NCBI GenBank assembly: GCA_964036045.1
Contig: OZ038385.1
Location: 34,946,101-35,010,100, forward strand
Direction: 5' to 3'
DNA length: 64,000 nucleotides
From: Eutreptiella sp. 'Long Island Sound 2002'
Lineage: Eukaryota > Euglenozoa > Euglenophyceae > Eutreptiales > Eutreptiaceae
Below are positions 23,236-33,997 of the stretch, in pieces; positions within the stretch are counted from its first letter, which is position 1; the number at the start of each line of letters is the position of its first letter. The notes beneath the pieces were generated by a model. That model was not told the origin of the DNA. It saw only the letters and a list, made by a program, of their open reading frames with translations, and searched no databases. A program made the position numbers and the translations under genes.

Positions 23236-24108
23236 TTCACCCAATGGACCTTGTTGACCCATTTTGGCACCGACCTCTTTGGGCTACCTCTTGCAGCTTG
23301 CCGCAGCCCACTGGGCCTAGATACGGGGGTCTAGGCGTCGGTTAGGGCAATCTTGAGGGGTGGAAACCACCAAAAGTGGGTGGTTGCGGGTGGATTACGT
23401 GCGCTCGAAACCGCGGTTTGAGCCACTCAGCCCAAGATATGGTCTGTTTTTGGTTTGGGGCTGTCGGCGGCCAATGTGCACAAAGTCTGGGGATTTTGGG
23501 GGCCTTTTGGGGGCGGTTCGCGGACAAATTGTGGAGTTAGAGGGCTCTAGAGGGCCCTTCAGCACGGGGAAGTCTAGCTGCATGTGTAGAGTAGCCACTG
23601 CTTCCCTTCATTTGGCCGTTTTCAGGAGGTTCTAGGGCAGTTTTGGGCAGAAAAAAGGCTGATTTTGGCCCCAAATTGCAGATTTTGAAATGGAGGTCCG
23701 GCACTTGCGACGCCTGTTCCGGGCCGCCACCGTTGAGTTTCTGGCTCATACTTTGTGTGGTTGTCCCTCACACCCATAGGTAGCATCCACCAAAATTTTG
23801 GCCGAGTCCGAAGCACCACGAGATGTGATTTTCTCTCATTTCGCGCGTGCTTGCTGCTTGCTGTTGCTTGCTGCTTGCTTGCCAAACCTGTTAGGTCCAC
23901 CCTAGACACTAAAGAGGGTTATAAAACCAAGACTGGTTCCACCAGCTTGGTGACCCTAGCCCCAACCCTGCCCTAACCCTATCTCAGGGTTACGGCTGGG
24001 GCTCGGGTCAGGGTCAGGGTTGGGGTTAGTGTTGGGGTACAAAGTGGAGAGCAATGATGAGGCTGTAGGCAGCCATCGACTAATTTTGCCTTCGGGCAAC
24101 TTTGATGC
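23236..24108. other. No gene seen; microsatellite and telomere-like stretch
   Basis: Holds a ttgctgcttgc-type microsatellite (about 23849-23882). It also holds a C-rich then G-rich telomere-like stretch (about 23948-24035: ccctaaccctatc, then agggtcagggttggggtta), which can fold on itself. Confidence 0.5.
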
Positions 24109-24235
24109 CCGTGAATCGTCAAGCGCCTTTGGCGCCCATGGACTCCTGAGGCCGGGACCTTTGGCAACTAACTGTTGGCTGGAGGCCCCCTTGGGGCGGG
24201 GGGGGAGGGGGTCTGCGGCCTAGGACCGGCGGAGC
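24109..24235 (+). repeat. G-rich dispersed element, copy 2
   Basis: Contains ggcgcccatggactcctgag, then ctaactgttggctggaggcc and ccctt, and a G-run. The same two blocks recur at 30985-31100. Confidence 0.7.
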
Positions 24236-24352
24236 CGGCCAAAGTGATGCGAAATGAAGATGAATTGCCCTCACCTTTGAAAAGCGAACGAATGATCTCA
24301 GTTACACAAGGACTGGACGACTGTGCTGCACTTTGTCGCGGAGGTGGCAAGC

Positions 24353-25306
24353 TCAAGCCACGGCCGGATTGCGCACAGCACGGGCACCAGCGAGATCAAG
24401 CCAAGACTGGCAGCAGCGAAACATCTCAAAATGTTCGGTGTAGTTGTCACGCAACTTGTACAGTTCTGCAAGGGACACTTTGGTCAAAAGATGCTGGAAG
24501 CCCTTGACAAAGCTCTCCATGAGATCCAAGAATGAGGGAGCAATGTAAGTGCCAGACAGCACCGCATCAGTCTGCCTGGTACTTGAGATACAACCGAAAT
24601 CCGGGTGTGATTTGTCACAGCAGCAGAAAAGGGTCGTCCACTGGTCCTCACAGCCAATGGGAAGCCACAACGGGGAACCTTCCACATCTTTGCACCGGTG
24701 CATACCCGTCCACCACATCGGCTCCTCATCCTCAGTCTCCTCTTCATTCTCCAACGCCTGCTGTTGCACCCAGTGCACCATGCTCTCCATGACTTCCTCA
24801 AACCGATCCAACTGAATGCAGTTCTGACTGTCCCACGTCATGGCCACTCCATCACAGACACGGTAGAACTCTTGGAGGTCTTGCGGCAGTTGGAAGTCAT
24901 CGGGCAGCAAGATCTTGTCACCCTCCAGCTTTGCGTGCCCGCCCTCATACACTACTCGCTCGATGCCGCGTTGGAACACCAGCTGGGCACAAGCCGGCCG
25001 TACTGTGTGCATAAAACCCTGAAGCTGCTTGCAGTGGCCTTGAAGCGCACGCCGGAAAGCTAGAGGCTGACGGCTGCATTCTAGTAGACTACGGCGCGGG
25101 ATGCAGGGCCGCCAGCCCTCCTGCCGGCACACCACTTCGAATAGGGGGGCATCGACGATGACCAGCTGGCGGAGGCGCACACACACCGCCCCTACGTCAC
25201 GGATCAGGGGCTCCACAGGCACAAAGGTCATAACGCAGCGCAGGACCTCAATGGGCAGCTGCAGGAGGTCGTGTGGGGCGAGGGCTCTTGGGGGTTTGGG
25301 CCCCAT
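24353..25306 (-). CDS. F-box protein with SMI1/KNR4-type domain
   Basis: Single intact reading frame of 317 codons. Residues about 14-58 (LLQLPIEVLRCVMTF onward) match an F-box, the SKP1-binding motif of SCF ubiquitin ligases. Residues about 130-270 look like a SMI1/KNR4 domain: LPDDFQLPQDLQEFYRVCDG at 134-153, WLPIG at 214-218, DFGCI at 236-240 and the closing SFLDLMESFVKGF at 258-270. An acidic insert (ENEEETEDEE) separates the domain halves. The family combination suggests a substrate-recognition subunit in ubiquitin-mediated turnover, acting in cytosol or nucleus; the substrate cannot be inferred. I chose the ATG at 25306. An in-frame ATG at 25363 lies upstream of a possible 3' splice site (tgtgattttcag), so it may be intronic; it would add 19 residues. 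The last 15 residues contain no domain feature. A dispersed repeat begins about 130 bp upstream. Confidence 0.8.
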   Translation of the reverse strand: MGPKPPRALAPHDLLQLPIEVLRCVMTFVPVEPLIRDVGAVCVRLRQLVIVDAPLFEVVCRQEGWRPCIPRRSLLECSRQPLAFRRALQGHCKQLQGFMHTVRPACAQLVFQRGIERVVYEGGHAKLEGDKILLPDDFQLPQDLQEFYRVCDGVAMTWDSQNCIQLDRFEEVMESMVHWVQQQALENEEETEDEEPMWWTGMHRCKDVEGSPLWLPIGCEDQWTTLFCCCDKSHPDFGCISSTRQTDAVLSGTYIAPSFLDLMESFVKGFQHLLTKVSLAELYKLRDNYTEHFEMFRCCQSWLDLAGARAVRNPAVA

Positions 25307-25439
25307 TGCAGCAAAACTCGACTGAAAATCACACCACACAAAACAGCTGGCGATCTGCAGCATGGTATGCCAGGCTTAGTGATAGCGCGGGGGGAGGGGG
25401 AATTGACCGACGAGAGATTTTGGCTCACCCATCCACCCA

Positions 25440-25560
25440 CCCACCCACAGCAGCAAAATTTTCCCCTGGAAAAAAATGAAACTTATCAAGGGGCCTGAAC
25501 ACGGAGGTCGATAGGTGCGCTTCTTTTGGTCTCTGACCCCCCGCTATGGGATACAGATGC
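25440..25560 (+). repeat. Dispersed repeat pair, copy 1
   Basis: ttttcccctggaaaaaaatg, then aaacttatcaaggggcc and cttcttttggtctctgaccc, parallels 35735-35850 in the same order. It lies just upstream of the F-box gene. Confidence 0.6.
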
Positions 25561-25822
25561 GTGTGCACGACCGGTACTGTTCAGCACAAAGCAGAGGTGC
25601 AAAGCAAAAGTCCAAGAAAAAAACTCTTCAGTGACATGTCATAGGCGCCTTTCGCTGCAGTAGAAGCGGACACAGAGAGTGCGATGCGGTTCCACTGCAC
25701 TTAAGTCCTATGAACTAAGTCTGGTCTGCTCACATATCAACTGTGATCTGTAGTCCCCCTCCCCCGGTGGACTCCCCAGTCCACCCGAGGCTGCTCGGAG
25801 AGGGAACGGGAAATAGACAATA

Positions 25823-26134
25823 TTATAGGCAGGTCATATGACCAATTGGCACAAAATTTACTGCACGGTCCTGTATGGCGCTTATCTGCCAGGAGGCGCA
25901 CCAGCTATTGTGCCAGTTAGCTGAGCGCTGGAGCCAGACGACGAGGTCTTGTACCGTGTCGGCCACGGACTGTGGCAGGCGTCGTGCAATAGGTATGACC
26001 CAGTCTAGCGTGCGCTCAACGTCCCAAGGGGTTTTTGCAAGCAGGCAATGCACCGCGGCTCGCATTGATGTGCGCACAGCACCCAGGGGGTAGGACGATA
26101 GCACAGCCAACTGCATCCACATGGCTGCTGACAT
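25823..26134 (-). CDS. Hypothetical small ORF, doubtful
   Basis: An ATG at 26134 opens a frame of 103 codons ending TAA at 25823. The predicted peptide is mostly helical in character (for example RTLDWVIPIARRLPQSV). The frame is open further upstream, and an acceptor-like cttatgtcag borders the ATG, so it could instead be an exon. It lies upstream of the F-box gene on the same strand. No family was recognised. Confidence 0.3.
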   Translation of the reverse strand: MSAAMWMQLAVLSSYPLGAVRTSMRAAVHCLLAKTPWDVERTLDWVIPIARRLPQSVADTVQDLVVWLQRSANWHNSWCASWQISAIQDRAVNFVPIGHMTCL

Positions 26135-26189
26135 AAGAAATGCGCCCCACGAATTCAAAAAAGGCACCTTCCCCACCCCCCCCACCGGT

Positions 26190-27244
26190 ATAGTATCAAC
26201 CAGTCACTAAGCAAAGGCCTGGCACCTTGGCATGAGGCTGCAAAAAAACAAAAAATCGACTCTCAGAAAATGGGTCCAACAGGGGTGGTGGCCTGGCTAT
26301 GCCTGGCGCACTCCTTTTGGCAGACCTCCCAAGATTTGAGTCCCCAGCTTGAGAAGAAGCCTCAGAGTAGACTGCAAACTTGTCAACCCACCAGCGAATT
26401 CAACTTCCACTGCCTAGACCACTGTGCTGCACAATGCCGTGTTCGCAAAACAGAATGGGTAGTACCACACAGCAAATACATGGAAGAAGCCCCCAGCGTA
26501 GAGCACCCCAAAGATGCATCACAAATGGATACGTGGGCCCTATTGCATGAGGTCCCAAAATTGGGAAGGGGTTGGATAGCCCCTTGGTGCTGGTCAGCAG
26601 CTTTGGGCCTAAAAGTTTGGTCAGCGTGCAACTAGTGCCGCTACATTCCCTCATGGGGGAAGCGGGTGTGCATGTTGATGCTTTTCTGGGGTATTTGTGT
26701 GGATGTTTGATGTGCATGCTGTTCTATAGACTGTCTGTTGGTAACAATGTGATCGGTGGTCCTCTACTTTCTGGGCGTGATCCAGATCAGAATGCATGCA
26801 GGTGTAGAGAAAAATGACTTGTGTAAGCCTATCAAAGATCCAATTTAGCGCCGTCCTCATGCCAACTGATTGACCTGCACTTGCAGCTTGTGCAAGTGCA
26901 TGTGCCAGTGTGTGTAATTGTATTTTGTACACAGAAAGCCGTGCAGGTGGACTATCACTCGTGCTGCCTAAAGGGGGGAAGAGTATTGAGATGGTGATGG
27001 GGATCTTGCTGTGCTGTGTGTGCATTCAAAGGGGTGGCACATACCGAGGACGGGACAATTCTCACACCATCTGGGGCTCAGGGGTGGATATAGTGGGGGG
27101 GGGGGGTGCCCCCCCCCCCCCCAAGCCCCCCCCCCCCCCCCCGATGACGATTACGATTACGATTTACCCGTTTGACTGAACTCGCAGTTTTGCCAGCAGT
27201 TTTACAAGAGGACTGATGGCCCAAAAAAGCGCCAGAGCAGGTGC
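26190..27244. other. No gene seen
   Basis: Mixed-composition spacer. Short frames without domains; G- and C-runs at 27096-27140 are followed by a gattac repeat. Confidence 0.4.
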
Positions 27245-27315
27245 TGCCATGGATTTGAACCCAGGCCAATCATTCTATAACCCTGTGCATACACCACTGA
27301 ACTACTGAGCCAATC
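27245..27315 (-). other. tRNA-like segment (SINE-head-like)
   Basis: On the minus strand the sequence reads ggctcagtagttcagtggtg (A-box tagttcagtgg), and 30 bases later cctgggttcaaatcc (perfect B-box). The T-stem and acceptor stem are imperfect, so this looks like a tRNA-derived SINE promoter, not a working tRNA. Confidence 0.5.
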
Positions 27316-27847
27316 CACCAACACTGAACACAAGACAATACATGGCACAGGGGTTGGTGTATCCCATGAAGACAGTCCACACAGTGCAATCATTTCTTGA
27401 CACATTTTGCCAAAATGGCTTGCAATTACGAATCATCTGTGCCTGAACTGGCAGAGCTAATTGTAATGGTAATCGTCATTCCGTCATCACTGCCTCCTGG
27501 CTCAACAGCCCCCCGCCCCCCACCCCCACCTTGGTAATGTCGTCACTATTATATCCACCCCTGCTGGGGCTCCCCTTTGCAACCCTACACACAGCTACCA
27601 TCAGTGTCTCCCTCCAAGGATTCCAGATAGCTTCTCTTCTGTACGGCCTCTGATGGCTTCAGTGAAGGATATTTGTGTGAAGCAAAATTATGCAATGGTG
27701 CAACACATGCTTTACATGTGAGATACGCTCATCGTGAGTGGTCACATTATCAACAACTGGGTTTGGAATTTTGATTTTATAGTAGTTGGGGCTGCATTAT
27801 GAAGGTGCTTGCTTCCCACGCCAAACCATACCGTACCATGCCATGGC
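27316..27847. other. No gene seen
   Basis: Spacer with a C-run at about 27510. Nothing recognised. Confidence 0.4.
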
Positions 27848-28026
27848 TGCCCATTCATTACCACTGACGGCCCGTTCATTACCACCGACTGCCCGTTCAT
27901 AGCCACCGACTGCCCGTTCGTTACCACCGACGGCCCATTCATTACCACCGTTTGCCCGTTCATTCCCACTAACTGCCCGTTCATTACCACTGACTGCCCG
28001 TTCATTACCACCAACTCCCCGTTCAC
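27848..28026 (+). repeat. 22-bp minisatellite, about eight copies
   Basis: Units of the type cgttcattaccaccgactgc plus cc repeat with substitutions (for example cgttcattcccactaactgc). The same unit in reverse complement forms a shorter array at 29258-29346. Confidence 0.92.
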
Positions 28027-28094
28027 CTGGGGGGCGCGAATCCTCGGTCCTAGACGCCAGCCAGCCCCCCCACTAACTGTTGGCCGAAGGCCCA

Positions 28095-28127
<33 letters not shown>

Positions 28128-28315
28128 CTGGGAGGGGGGAGGATGGGAGGGGCGATGGGGGGGGGGGGGTTTGGGAGGGGCTTTGAGGGGGAGGGGGGTC
28201 CGGGAGGGTTGGTTGGGGGGGGGGGGGGGTCCAGGTGGGGCAATTTGGGGGTGGGGGGGCAACAAGCTCCCCTTACTTCCACTTGCCCTCCCTCTAACCA
28301 TAGCATCACCATAAA
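28025..28315 (+). repeat. G-rich dispersed element, copy 3, with 43-base G-run
   Basis: The core ctaactgttggccgaaggcc is followed by 43 consecutive G at 28095-28137 and further G-rich sequence. The copy ends with the ccctccctctaacca tail shared with copy 1. The preceding cctcggtcctagacgcc matches copy 4 (cctcgggtctggacgcc). Confidence 0.75.
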
Positions 28316-29257
28316 CCTAACCCTAACCTTTGCAGCCAGCTGGTTCGGCCATGCATTGGGCTGAACAAGATGCCCAAAATTTCGTTCATGGCTGCTTTTG
28401 CCACATCTTTTTTTTGTTGTTCTTGACGCTCAAGGTGTCATTGAGTGTAATCGGGGGAACCCCGGAAAGCTGAAGGTCCATTTATGTACAGCATAGGTGC
28501 ACTCAGTCACTGAGCATACCAGAGGTCCATGCAGCATGCTAGCATAACATGTGTCATTCCTTCACGCAGCAGTGTAGACGATCTGCCACGCCTGACTAGC
28601 AATTGCTCCATGTGGATGTGATTTGTGTGTCTTTTAGGGGACGAGTATTCGATCATTCGCAGTGCTCTCAGGTCACGTGTGCTGGCAATGCCTCACACAT
28701 GTGCGTGTGTGTGGCGTAGCGGGTGGCATCCATATGTGGGGTCCTCAGTGTGAGTGAACGTGTCATAATGCAGCAGCCTGTCGGAGGTTAAGAGAGTCCC
28801 CGCAGGGAACTTGTGTGCATGTATGCAAGTGGTGTCCCACAGCGGGTACATGCGTGCCGGCCTTAGTGTAAATTGCATGCGTGAAATGCTGTATGGGAGG
28901 TGTGTGCCAGTCCAGGTGCCAAGGATGTGACATTGCATGCATCGGGAGGACGGTGGGGACCATAGATATTTGATAGGGGGTAGAAGACAGATAGGTCGGT
29001 ATCCGGGATACATGTGTTAGGTCGGGAAAAGGTCTGAACCACTGTACCACCCTAATCATCCGTAGTTACATGCGGGCAGAGTGCGTGTGAAAGTGGCTGA
29101 TGTAGGGAGCAGCATGCGTCCTGGCCGGCTTGTGCAGAATGGTACAAGATCCTCGGTGGGGAGGAGTCACAGCCGCGGCCCTGATTTGGTCTGGCCTGGC
29201 TGGCAGCGGTCTAGGAGGGCCCAGCTGCGCGCGCTACTCCGGCCTAGGTTCGGTGGC
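28316..29257. other. No gene seen
   Basis: Starts with a few telomere-like taaccctaacc bases. Otherwise a spacer with gtgtg-rich patches and no supported gene. Confidence 0.4.
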
Positions 29258-29346
29258 AATGACCGGGCAGTCGGTGGGAATGAACGGACAAACGGTGGGA
29301 ATGAACGGGCCGTCAGTGGTACGGGCAGTTGGTGGTAATGAACGGG
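29258..29346 (-). repeat. 22-bp minisatellite, inverted array of about four units
   Basis: Reads ggcagtcggtgggaatgaac, ggacaaacggtgggaatgaa and so on: the reverse complement of the unit at 27848-28026. Confidence 0.88.
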
Positions 29347-30596
29347 TATTGTGCACATATACCGTAAATTTCACCTGCACAAAAACCCAACCAAACCACG
29401 AATCAGCTCTGCAGAATAGGGCAAAGCAAGGCAAAGCAACAAGAGGAAACACTCTGTGATATCCAGCCATGTACTTCCACAACAATCAAATTAGGCACCC
29501 AAAAACCACCTATACAATGGCATACACAGGGCCAAAGGTTCCATACCAAAAAACTGGATTCCAAATAATAGGGAAAATGGGGGAAAGCATGGGGAAACGG
29601 GGCACAAGGGGATTGGGCCTCCACAACTCCAAACCTCCACATCCTCATGTGGGACCCTGCACATGTGTTTTGCAGGCACCATAGAAGGATTATGTGCACT
29701 AGGCGTGCACCACGTAACGTGTTGGAACAAACTAAGGGGAAAAGATCATTCCTTGGTTCCTTGCTTACTCGAAGCTCACGTATTGCCCACACTTGGAGGC
29801 AGAGATGACGGTGGCAGGCACCCTATCACCATTTGATCGGATGTAGGTGACATTGATGCCCACAAGAAGCCATGAAAGAGACATGGGTGAAATTGTAAGG
29901 GGACACAGTGCTTTATGTGCAATGGCAATACCCATTACAACTTGGAACACATGCACTTCAATGTCGAATAGGTGGGTCTAATAATAAGTCTATGAAATCA
30001 CACCAATACGTGCACTGCACACAAACTGCGTATGGGGGCATCCTTGCACTGTGCGCTACTTTCTAGACTCCGCCTGAAGAGCCCAAGCCTTTTTTTGAAA
30101 CGGGGGGAGGGGGGGGGGGTGGAATCTTGGAGAAGGCAGGTTCAAGGCACACACTGCTTTTGTCCTACCCCTACCTTGAGGGAGGGGGTCCAGTCAAGGA
30201 GGCAGGCACCCACTCAGCGCCTTGTCCACTGTACCTACCCAACATCCAACCACACACATGCCTACCTCAGGCAACACATCAAGATCATCCGCCACAAGAT
30301 TCCCAGGGTTCCCGGCACAGCTGCTGCTCGTTGCCTTGTGAGTCGCTGGTTGCTACTGCTGCCGCAACAAGCTGCTACTTGGGTGTTGGCGGAGCAAACT
30401 TCACGATTGAAAGAGAAATCGGCTTAGAGCCCCGTGTTGCATTTTTTGGCCGATCGGAATGCGCCCCGGCTTGCAGATGCCCACACATGGCATGGGGGGT
30501 GGTCATCTGCCCTCATGATGAGCTGTGACAAAAAAAAAGAAAAAAACAAGTTGCATTGCATGCCACCCCTTGTACTTGCCAGCCCTGAGGTTGCCA
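29347..30596. other. No gene seen
   Basis: Spacer with G-runs near 30100 and an A-run near 30530. Open frames on either strand lack coding character. Confidence 0.4.
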
Positions 30597-30666
30597 AACC
30601 CAGAAATTGAAACACGGTGTTTCAATCACAGATGTAGCATTCTACCACTAGGGTACTCGCCGAACT
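30597..30666 (-). other. Weak tRNA-like segment
   Basis: On the minus strand it reads ggcgagtaccctagtggtag (A-box-like), and about 30 bases later accgtgtttcaatttc (degenerate B-box). Probably another old tRNA-derived SINE head. Confidence 0.35.
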
Positions 30667-30739
30667 TGGCAACCTACTGCTCAAGGGTGGAATGGATATT
30701 TTGGTCCAATATTTCCCCCCCAAAAGTCCCAACCCTATG

Positions 30740-30845
30740 GGGGGTGTGACCCCTCGGGTCTGGACGCCAACCCCCCCCAAAAAGAAACTAACCGTTGGCC
30801 GGAGGCCCCCTTCTAGGGGGGGGCGATGGGGGGGGGGGGGTTCAA
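30740..30845 (+). repeat. G-rich dispersed element, copy 4
   Basis: cctcgggtctggacgcc, then aactaaccgttggccggagg and a run of C and G. Confidence 0.7.
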
Positions 30846-30984
30846 CCGCTACCTCGTGCTGGGGCTAAGCTTCGAGGGCGGGATCCTCAAAGAGCAACAA
30901 ACGACATCTGTATAGCGCCTCGTCTTGCACGATTTGACGCTTCAAGTGGAGTATATAAACACATGTGGGCCTGGTACTTGCGGA

Positions 30985-31100
30985 CCATCGGGCGCCTTTG
31001 GCACCCATGGACTCCTTAGGTCGGTACCTCTGACAACCAACTATTGGCCAGAGGCCCCCCTTGAGGGGGGGGGGGAGTTGGTGTCCTAGGACCCTCGGAG
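30985..31100 (+). repeat. G-rich dispersed element, copy 5
   Basis: ggcacccatggactccttag, then accaactattggccagaggc and a G-run. Closest to copy 2. Confidence 0.7.
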
Positions 31101-32254
31101 TCACACCCTGCGAGCCCAACCCACTCTTGGCCTACCCCCACGGGGGGGGGGGGGGTGATTCTGTTGAGGGCACCCAGAATTTCAAAAAAGGCAGACAAGC
31201 ACCCCTTGTCCCCCCCCCCCCCCCACCTTGGCCCCGCGGGAAGGGTATCCAAGCCACTAACCAAAGGCTTGGAAGAGCCCCCCAAGCACACACCTTCCAA
31301 ATGGTGACCCCGTCAATCTTGGCTCAAGACAGTTGCAAGCCACCTTCCCTTCACTAAAACATTGTGCATTTCACAACATATGTGCAAGAAGAGGGAGGCA
31401 AAGTGCAAAGAAGCGTGGGGGTCGTTAACCCTATGTAGGCCTACTTGTGCTTCCATGAGTAGCACCTCTCCTCCCATGGAAAACTCAGGACAGTTGGGTT
31501 CCCCAAAAGTACTGAAACCACCAAAGCATAGGGGGGATAGCCTTGGGTTCCCTGAAGGTACTTCCTCAATGCGTACTTCGGCTTTCTCTGGCACCCACGA
31601 GTGGCTACTTAACACCCACCGTCTCGGGGGTCCCAAATGGGACAAAATCAGAAGTGGCTACCTAACCTTGCCATCTCAGGGGCCCCAAATGCGGCGGAAT
31701 GTGTGGAAAAAGGGTGGAAATGGGTGAAACTGGGCGAAAATACAAAAATGCCACATCCCCAATGTGAAAGAAGCATCAAAATACCTAAATAATTGCACTG
31801 CGCCCGCTTAGTGCTAAGTGCCACCATAGTACTGCCTCATATCACGGAATCCCCGCTGTCCCCACCAGAGCCTTAAAAAGAAAAGAAACCATAATCGAAG
31901 GCCTTGTGGATGAAGAGCAAGCAGTTGGCAATCTGAAGACCCCAGTCCCAAATCCAAAAGAAGAAAAATAGTTGCAAAAGTGCAGTGCAGCGTCTGCCTC
32001 CATGTGCTGCACGTGTTGCATTGCATGGTTACAGTTACGGGAAGGGGAGAGACAGCAAATCAAAGAGAGGGTGCGATATTTTTACAATTATGGATATTGA
32101 CAGATAGTATTTTACAAAGTCCTGAAAGATGGGATTGTGACCCTGCAAAGAGACACAATCGAGTTCCCAGAAATGGATTGGCTGGGCCTTGGGTTTGGAA
32201 GGTGTTTGTGCACAGCACGCCCCGGAGCTCATATCTATCGGAGTAGAAATCTGC
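31101..32254. other. No gene seen; two units of the 60-bp repeat family
   Basis: G- and C-runs at 31143 and 31210. Two units of the type gtggctac-taac-cccgtctcgggggtcccaa occur at about 31602-31695. No gene supported. Confidence 0.4.
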
Positions 32255-33043
32255 CTAAAACCGCCCCCCCCCCCCCCACCACCTTCCCACAAAGCTATCG
32301 TTTGGCATCACAAAAGACCCTGATAACACTCGCACTATGCTCTCACTCGGTGGTGTGCCTCCCCATTTGGAATTTCGCCCCCATCTAATGTTTCTCGGCA
32401 GTGGGGTCTGGGAACACTGTGAATCCTGCACAGCGGGTGCCCAGTGAGTACTACGCCCTAAAGGGGCCGAGGGTGGGGTAGGTGGGTGGGGGGGGGGGCA
32501 GGTTGTGTGAGAAGCCCTGTTCCCCTGCACCCCACCCCAAGTCCTTTGGTGGGAACTCTGAGGGGGGACATGGAGCAGCTGCGGGTCAGATACAATGCTG
32601 GGCTCAGATGAGAAGTAGTTCGGGATGAGCGCGTTCCGAAACCCCCCCCCCCCTTGTCCACCAACGGCCAGAGTGCATGCGTGGACCGCCGTAGCGCTGT
32701 GCAATGGCGGCCCTGTCACTGAGAAAGCCGTCGGGCCGTGGGGACGGAACATGAGTGCTCCATCGAGTGGGGTCACCTCCCGTCCACAACGAGGGTGTAC
32801 ACAGACCCATGTGCGCACTCTCTCTATTTGGGTCAGATATCGACGCAACGCGGCAGAAACGCTGGGTTTGCCCCCACAAGAGTCATCGATTGCACGTTGC
32901 GGCAAAATTTGTGTTGAGTGCACGACGGACGATGTTCCGCCGTCTGGGGTGCCCTTAAGGTCCAGGAACTGGTTGAGCAGCTTGTTTAGCGACCTTTTCA
33001 GGAAGTGATTCAGCAACTGGTTCTGCAGCAGTTTTAGGTCCAT
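32255..33043 (-). CDS. Hypothetical ORF, doubtful
   Basis: An ATG at 33043 opens 262 codons. The first 30 residues form a leucine-rich amphipathic stretch (LLQNQLLNHFLKRSLNKLL) that arises from a short internal DNA repeat (ctgcagaaccagttgctg / ctgctcaaccagttcctg). A cysteine pair (VCVHPRCG) follows. The C-terminal half runs through G-runs and looks non-coding. No domain was recognised, and an exon limited to the first half is equally possible. Confidence 0.28.
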   Translation of the reverse strand: MDLKLLQNQLLNHFLKRSLNKLLNQFLDLKGTPDGGTSSVVHSTQILPQRAIDDSCGGKPSVSAALRRYLTQIERVRTWVCVHPRCGREVTPLDGALMFRPHGPTAFSVTGPPLHSATAVHACTLAVGGQGGGGFRNALIPNYFSSEPSIVSDPQLLHVPPQSSHQRTWGGVQGNRASHTTCPPPHPPTPPSAPLGRSTHWAPAVQDSQCSQTPLPRNIRWGRNSKWGGTPPSESIVRVLSGSFVMPNDSFVGRWWGGGGRF

Positions 33044-33997
33044 CAACAGCAAAAAAAAAAGACAAGGCTTCGGTACGCCAACAGACAAGAACCTTCACGG
33101 GGACGCGCTCTGCTTCATCACAAGAAACACGACACATGACCACCGGAACAGCATTGAACAATCATTCCCGGTTGGTGGTCCCTGGGGGCTGTCGTGAAGG
33201 GCTGTCCCTACAAAAAAAATCATTGGGCTTCGAAAGGATATCCCTGGCCCCGCCCCCCCCGCCCCCCCCCCCCAACTCTTTCTTCACGTCCCTCTACTCG
33301 AAGGCGGAGCGTGTTGAGGCGGCTGCACATCTGTGTGCTACTCTGTCTGCTACTGGGCTGCGTGAAAGGAGCCGGGGGGCAGCGTCACCTTGGACATGTT
33401 CCATTTGGGGGGCATGCACTGCGATGGATGTTCCAGGGGGACTACGGTCCACAGGCGGCGTGGAAGGGGGGGGGGGAGGGCGGTCTCACCCCGTCACCGG
33501 GGCAGTCCGTTGATCGCCCGCTGTTGTCAGCCGAGCCCAGTGTCCGCCTCGGTCCAGTCGTCGGCCTTGCAGGGGCCCACGCACGTCCTGCCCCGGCGTC
33601 GTCCTGTCACGGCCCCGCGGGGCAGACTGCGGCCCGGCAGCGATGCTGATGCAACGCAACCGGCGGGCGAGAGGGGGGGGGGGGGGGCTGATTGGAGAGA
33701 CCCACAAACCACAGATTTTTGGAAAACGCAGGGCCCAAGACCAGAAATGCCCCCCCCCCCCCCAGGGGGCACCCACCCACCCAAAAGCGAAAAAAAGGCC
33801 GCCTTCAGCGCCCCCGCCCCCCCCCAATTGCCCCACCCCCACGGGGGCGTTGGTTTGAACACCCCCCCCCCCAGAAATCCGAAACACCCCCCCGGCCCCC
33901 CACCGGGAGGGCAGGCCAAGCACGAAGCACCTCCCCGAACGCAACCCCCACACGCACCGCGCACTGCGCCCCCCGGCCGCGTGCGCCGCGCTCCGGC
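33044..33997. other. No gene supported; downstream flank of the large minus-strand gene
   Basis: GC-rich with many C- and G-runs. Presumably the 3' flank of the gene whose last exon ends at 33998. Open frames on both strands look compositional. Confidence 0.4.

Noticed and set aside
32604-32879. Small frames overlapping the 32255-33043 ORF
   Set aside because: Shadow frames through G-runs with no domain or splice support.
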